64,000 nt of DNA from assembly GCF_042477335.2 (NCBI RefSeq), contig NC_091247.1, positions 766,501-830,500 of the forward strand, in the 5' to 3' direction. Position 1 is the first letter of the stretch; each line of letters begins with the position of its first letter. The notes below the pieces were generated by a model. The model worked only from the letters and a program-made list of their open reading frames with translations, ran no database searches and had not been told where the DNA came from. This DNA is from Ovis canadensis. Lineage: Eukaryota; Chordata; Mammalia; Artiodactyla; Bovidae. The position numbers and the translations under genes were made by a program. Positions 62,567 through 64,000 of this stretch are shown here, in pieces.

Positions 62567-62867
62567 ACTTGATTTTAAGATGCCAACACTACCTAGAGTG
62601 ACCTGCAGGTTCAGTGCAGTCCTGATCAAAATTCCAACTTTTTTTTCTGCAGAAGTTGCAATGTCAATCCTCAAATTCATATTGGATTGCAAGGGGCCCT
62701 GAATAGCCAAAATAATCTTGAAAAAGCAAAAAGAAGAAACACATTTCCCAAGTTCAAGACTTCCTACAAAGACACAGTATTCAAAAGAGTGTGGTGTTTT
62801 CATGAGACTAGGATCGACACGTAGACCCTGGAAAACGAGAGTGAATCTAGAAATAAGCTGATAGATA

Positions 62868-63438
62868 TGCTGATGTTCAGTCACCAAGTCATGTCCGGTC
62901 TTTGCAACCCCATGAAGCAACCAGGCTTCCCTGCCTGTCCCTGTCTCCTAGAGTTTGCTTAAACTGATGTCCGTTGAGTTGATGATGCTGTCCAACCATC
63001 GCATCCTCTTGTCCCCTTCTCTTCCTCCTCCAATCTCTGCTAGCATCAGGGTCTTTTCCAGTGAGTCAACTCTTCACACCACGTGGCCAAAGTATTGGAG
63101 CTTTGGCTTCAGCATCAGTCCTTCCAATGAATATTCAGGGTTGCTTTCCTTTAGGGTTGACTGGTTTGATCTCTTTGCTGTCAAGGGACTTTCAAGACCC
63201 TTCTCCAGCACCACAGTTTGAAAGCATCAATTCTTCAGCGCTCAGCCTTCTTTATGGTCCAGCTGTCACATCCATACGTGACTCCTGGAAAAACCGTAGC
63301 TTTGATTAGACAGACCTTTGTCGGCAAAGTGATGTCTTGGCTTTTCAACACCCCATCTGGTTTGTTGTAGCTTTCCTTCCAAGGAGCAAGCGTCTTTTAA
63401 TTTCACGGCTGCGGTCACCGTCTGCAGTGATGTCTGTC
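62868..63438 (-). mobile_element. BovB LINE fragment, antisense (copy 1)
   Basis: TGCTGATGTTCAGTCACCAA, GTCCAACCATCGCATCCTCT, GGTCTTTTCCAGTGAGTCAA, CAGCATCAGTCCTTCCAATG, GTGACTCCTGGAAAAACCGT. Confidence 0.93.
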
Positions 63439-63445
63439 ATTGCTG

Positions 63446-64000
63446 GGCACTTGCTCAGTCGTGTCCGGCTCTTTGCAACCCCGGGGACTGCAGCAGACCA
63501 GGCTTCCCTCCCTTTCTTTCACTGTCTCCTGACGCTTGCTCAAATTCATGTCCATTAAGTTGATGAGGCCATTCAACCATCTCATCCTCTGTCATCCCTT
63601 TCTCCTCCCACCTTTAATCTGTCCCAGCATCAGGGTCTTTTCTGGTGAGTCGGCTCTTTGCAGCAGGTGGCCAAAGTATTGGAGTTTCAGCTTCAGCATC
63701 AGTTCTTCCAATGAATATTCAGGATTGATTTCCTTTAAGATTGACTGGTTTGCTCTCCTTGCAGTCCAAGGGACTCTCAAGAGCCTTCCCCAACACCAGA
63801 GTTCTGAAACATCGATTCTTTGGCGCTCAGCCTTCCTTATGGTCCTACTCTCACATCCACACATGACTACTGGAAAAACCACAGCTTTGACAAGACCTTT
63901 GTTGGCAAAGTGATGCCTCTGCTTTTTAATACGTCTTCTAGGTTTGTCATAGCAGTGATTCTGGATCCAAGAAAGTCTGCCACTGTTTCCATTTTCCCCC
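63446..64000 (-). mobile_element. BovB LINE fragment, antisense (copy 2, runs off the window)
   Basis: Restarts the same 3'-end sequence seen in copy 1 (TTGCTCAGTCGTGTCCGGC, GGGTCTTTTCTGGTGAGTCG, CTGTCCCAGCATCAGGG). Minus-strand reading gives decayed BovB peptide (LKEINPEYSLEELMLKLKLQ). It is a separate insertion in the same orientation, continuing past 64000. Confidence 0.93.

Larger units (their letters stand above)
61970..62870 (+). mobile_element. L1 LINE ORF2 fragment, interrupted by younger insertions
   Basis: Sense L1 in two halves. The first is 61970-62163 (CATGCACCTGCAATGAACAA, AGGGGGTGATTTAACTGTAC, CGCAAACTATAAAACATTGC). The second is about 62568-62870 (TGATCAAAATTCCAACTTTT, GAATAGCCAAAATAATCTTG, CAAGACTTCCTACAAAGACA). 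The halves are split by a BovB tail and a CHR SINE. Confidence 0.82.

Noticed and set aside
63592-63882. Minus-strand frames resembling a conserved protein tail.
   Set aside because: They are decayed BovB reverse transcriptase C-terminal sequence, repeated at 60353-60538 and 62164-62402.

Overview
The window is nuclear DNA from a bovid ruminant. Vertebrate multi-exon genes with consensus splice sites are interspersed with Bov-tA and Bov-A2 SINEs, BovB (RTE) LINE tails, CHR-type artiodactyl SINEs and L1 fragments, a combination diagnostic of Pecora and Bovidae. The gene content (ANAPC2, TMEM210, LRRC26, GRIN1, MAN1B1) is the block found at human 9q34.3; the equivalent cattle location would be the distal end of chromosome 11 (inference). 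Species-level identity cannot be settled from sequence alone. There are no prokaryotic, CRISPR or viral systems.

Layout. 1-4,578 (+): the last six coding exons of ANAPC2, the cullin-like subunit of the anaphase-promoting complex. 6,913-7,802 (+): TMEM210, four small exons. 8,776-9,855 (+): LRRC26, two exons, the gamma-1 auxiliary subunit of BK channels. 10,742-34,599 (-): complete GRIN1 (NMDA receptor GluN1), 21 exons. It includes the alternative N1 cassette, the C1 cassette and both alternative C-termini (C2 and C2'), with a GC-rich promoter and an RE1/NRSE silencer upstream of the ATG. 35-45.8 kb: intergenic, rich in repeats. 45,803-58,629 (+): MAN1B1 (ER mannosyl-oligosaccharide 1,2-alpha-mannosidase), 13 coding exons with a divergent candidate first exon. 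58.9-64 kb: a nest of BovB, L1 and CHR elements.

All exon boundaries were read from the sequence. GRIN1 exon lengths add up to an intact 938-codon frame for the N1-less, C1+C2 form. The MAN1B1 exons add up to 653 codons, TMEM210 to 143, and LRRC26 to 333.

The most unusual observations are these. (i) Two GRIN1 introns carry GC-rich minisatellites whose units contain copies of the adjacent exon's 3' end plus its 5' splice site, giving ladders of decoy donors. (ii) A roughly 3.1-kb TG/CA minisatellite with higher-order structure lies in GRIN1, and it and three other intronic arrays are all CA-rich in the transcript. (iii) MAN1B1 is head-to-head with GRIN1 and DPP7 is absent between them, unlike the human and mouse arrangement. 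(iv) A direct repeat flanks two ANAPC2 exons. (v) An Arg-coding CGC microsatellite forms the juxtamembrane basic cluster of LRRC26.
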